DNA of 64,000 nucleotides from Polyodon spathula (Eukaryota > Chordata > Actinopteri > Acipenseriformes > Polyodontidae). This document shows positions 62,673-64,000 of the stretch, in pieces; the first letter of the stretch is position 1; each line of letters starts with the position of its first letter. The notes beneath the pieces are model-generated. The model was not told where the DNA came from, ran no database searches, and was given only the letters and a program-made list of their open reading frames with translations. A program made the position numbers and the translations under genes. The stretch covers positions 29,649,274 through 29,713,273 of the forward strand of contig NC_054548.1 in NCBI RefSeq assembly GCF_017654505.1, written 5' to 3'.

Positions 62673-63060
62673 TCCTCTTGCATGCTGATGAACTCTGTTC
62701 TACCCCTGTCCATTCCCTGTCTGTTCCACCCACCTTCCTCTGTGTATCTAGTGGGGCCGCATGCAACTCCACCTGGGAGTCTACAAACTGCTCTAACTCC
62801 TTGATGCCCATTGCCTGTCTAGCTGCTCTGTCAGACTAGCTATCAGATCTTTGTACTTGCTTTCTGATCTGTAGCTAGTGCACAACATACCAAGCTGTTC
62901 TTCTGCATAAAGACATGCTAACTCTCCTGTCAGCCACCACATCTTACACCCCGTGCACTGCCCCAAATGCACTCCTATTTCTGTAGCCAGGATCACTACC
63001 TTTATTATATTTTCTTCTAATGGTGTCTTACCAACTATTACAATTGTACCTGCTTTTAGA
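62672..63060 (-). pseudogene. coding-like fragment upstream of the decayed LINE
   Basis: Minus-strand reading from about 63060: VILATEIGVHLGQCTGCKMW, then WLTGELACLYAEEQLGMLCT and SYRSESKYKDLIASLTEQLD. A stop is followed by a change of frame at about 62800 (KELEQFVDSQVELHAAPLDT). The CxxCxxW pattern and charged helical segment would suit a LINE ORF1-type protein. It is joined directly to the LINE RT fragment on the same strand, but the family is not identified. Confidence 0.4.
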
Positions 63061-63216
63061 TACTATTATTGATAGTTTCTTCAGCGCTTTTTGATTTATG
63101 TAAATAGTTGATCAATCTGGTAATCAAATGTTAAGCTTTATTTATTTTAATACATATGGGTAAACAGTAATATTATTGATCTTCAAAAGTAAGGTAAAGA
63201 AAAAGAAAACCTGGAC

Positions 63217-63251
63217 ATATGTGTATGTATGTATGTATGTATGTGTGTGTG
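63217..63251 (+). repeat. (TGTA)n microsatellite
   Basis: About eight tetranucleotide units ending in TG units. Confidence 0.95.
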
Positions 63252-63846
63252 GCAGGAAATGGAGTTGTGGGCATTCAGACCAGAAGGAGGAACAAGGAGG
63301 TGGGTATGGTGCAGTGGCACGAGCGCCATTTTATTTAAAGCAAACAAAAATAAATAAAATATTTAAACAAAAATAAACACTTGCTCACAGAGCACAGAAA
63401 ATAAATAATTAAACAAAAATAATCGCGAACACAAAATAAATTACATTACAGGTCAGGCTGGGCAGATTGCTGTCACTGATCCTATATTATTTTATATTTC
63501 AGATTTCTCTCCTCGCTCGCTCTCGTTCCGCCTCTGAACACCCACCCAGACCAGGGAGAGCTGCAGGCTAGTTTATAATTATTCTGTTACCCCTCGGCCA
63601 CAATCTGCACAAGTTCATTTATTTGTCTGACTGCCGGCTAGTTTAACAACGCACTAGCCGACAGCCACACATTAACACAAGGTTTTTAATGTGGATGGGG
63701 CTTCCCGTCCACGCTACAAAACAATAACACCCGGCATTCGCCGACATCTATAAACAAATATAAAACAATAAACAAATACAAAATAACACAGGGGCAGAGG
63801 GAGAGACCCCGTTCTAAAATAAACACTGTACAGGGCTGCTCGCCCT
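63248..63846 (-). mobile_element. LTR, family A, minus orientation
   Basis: Antisense relative of the 8.5-kb LTR. Shared blocks include GGTCAGGCTGGGCAGATTGC (reverse complement of the 8.97-kb block), GGGGCAGAGGGAGAGACCCC with CGTTCTAAAATAAA, and the GTGGATGGG hairpin at 63691-63713 with a few changes. One end meets a (TGTA)n array, the other a (TA)n array. The middle (about 63490-63650) differs strongly from the other copy, so they may be different subfamilies. Confidence 0.7.
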
Positions 63847-63851
63847 ATATA

Positions 63852-63937
<86 letters not shown>
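63846..63937 (+). repeat. compound (TA)n(TG)n microsatellite
   Basis: About 37 TA units followed by ten TG units, at the border of the antisense LTR. Confidence 0.97.
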
Positions 63938-64000
63938 AATATGTCTCTTGTACTGTAATACAAATATTTAAAAATAAATGGTATTCAATAGCCCTCACTA

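Overview
The window is vertebrate nuclear DNA, most likely from a ray-finned fish. It is AT-rich, carries many (TA)n and (AAT)n microsatellites, and holds several retroelement and Tc1/mariner families typical of fish. The one host protein-coding gene I can support is spry2 (Sprouty2), with its uninterrupted coding exon at 50367-51335. The protein is close enough to the tetrapod protein, and the mobile-element mix (DIRS, CR1/L2-like LINEs, Penelope, Tc1) is broad enough, that a slowly evolving non-teleost such as a sturgeon or paddlefish is plausible. That species guess is weak.

Layout. 1-4370: AT-rich intergenic DNA with one short dispersed repeat. 4435-6047: a decayed Tc1 transposon. 6048-14720: intergenic DNA with a solo LTR (8517-9203) and a foldback repeat (about 13352-13490). 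14722-15962: a 5'-truncated CR1/L2-type LINE with an open RT frame. 15963-33910: a long gene desert with microsatellites and an antisense solo LTR (17461-17676). 33980-34480: an antisense Penelope-like fragment. 35275-35360: a short foldback. 35597-36328: a compact element with about 92-bp inverted repeats around an open frame of unknown function. 36413-43587: a DIRS-type tyrosine-recombinase retrotransposon, broken by many mutations and by a second copy of the LINE. 43588-47260: desert with possible conserved noncoding sequence.

47380-52140: spry2. A non-coding first exon ends at a GTAAGC donor (48002), followed by an intron of about 2.3 kb and a coding exon that also holds the 3' UTR. Such deserts around spry2 often hold long-range enhancers, so the non-repetitive stretches on both sides are candidate regulatory DNA; this is inference.

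52600-64000: a second foldback-repeat copy, a miniature LTR retroelement with a tRNA-like module inside each LTR (57961-58489), two Tc1 elements joined through a (TA)n tract (59370-62240), a decayed LINE, and an antisense LTR related to the one near 8.5 kb. No bacterial-style operons, CRISPR arrays or rRNA genes are present, and I could not identify a functional tRNA gene.
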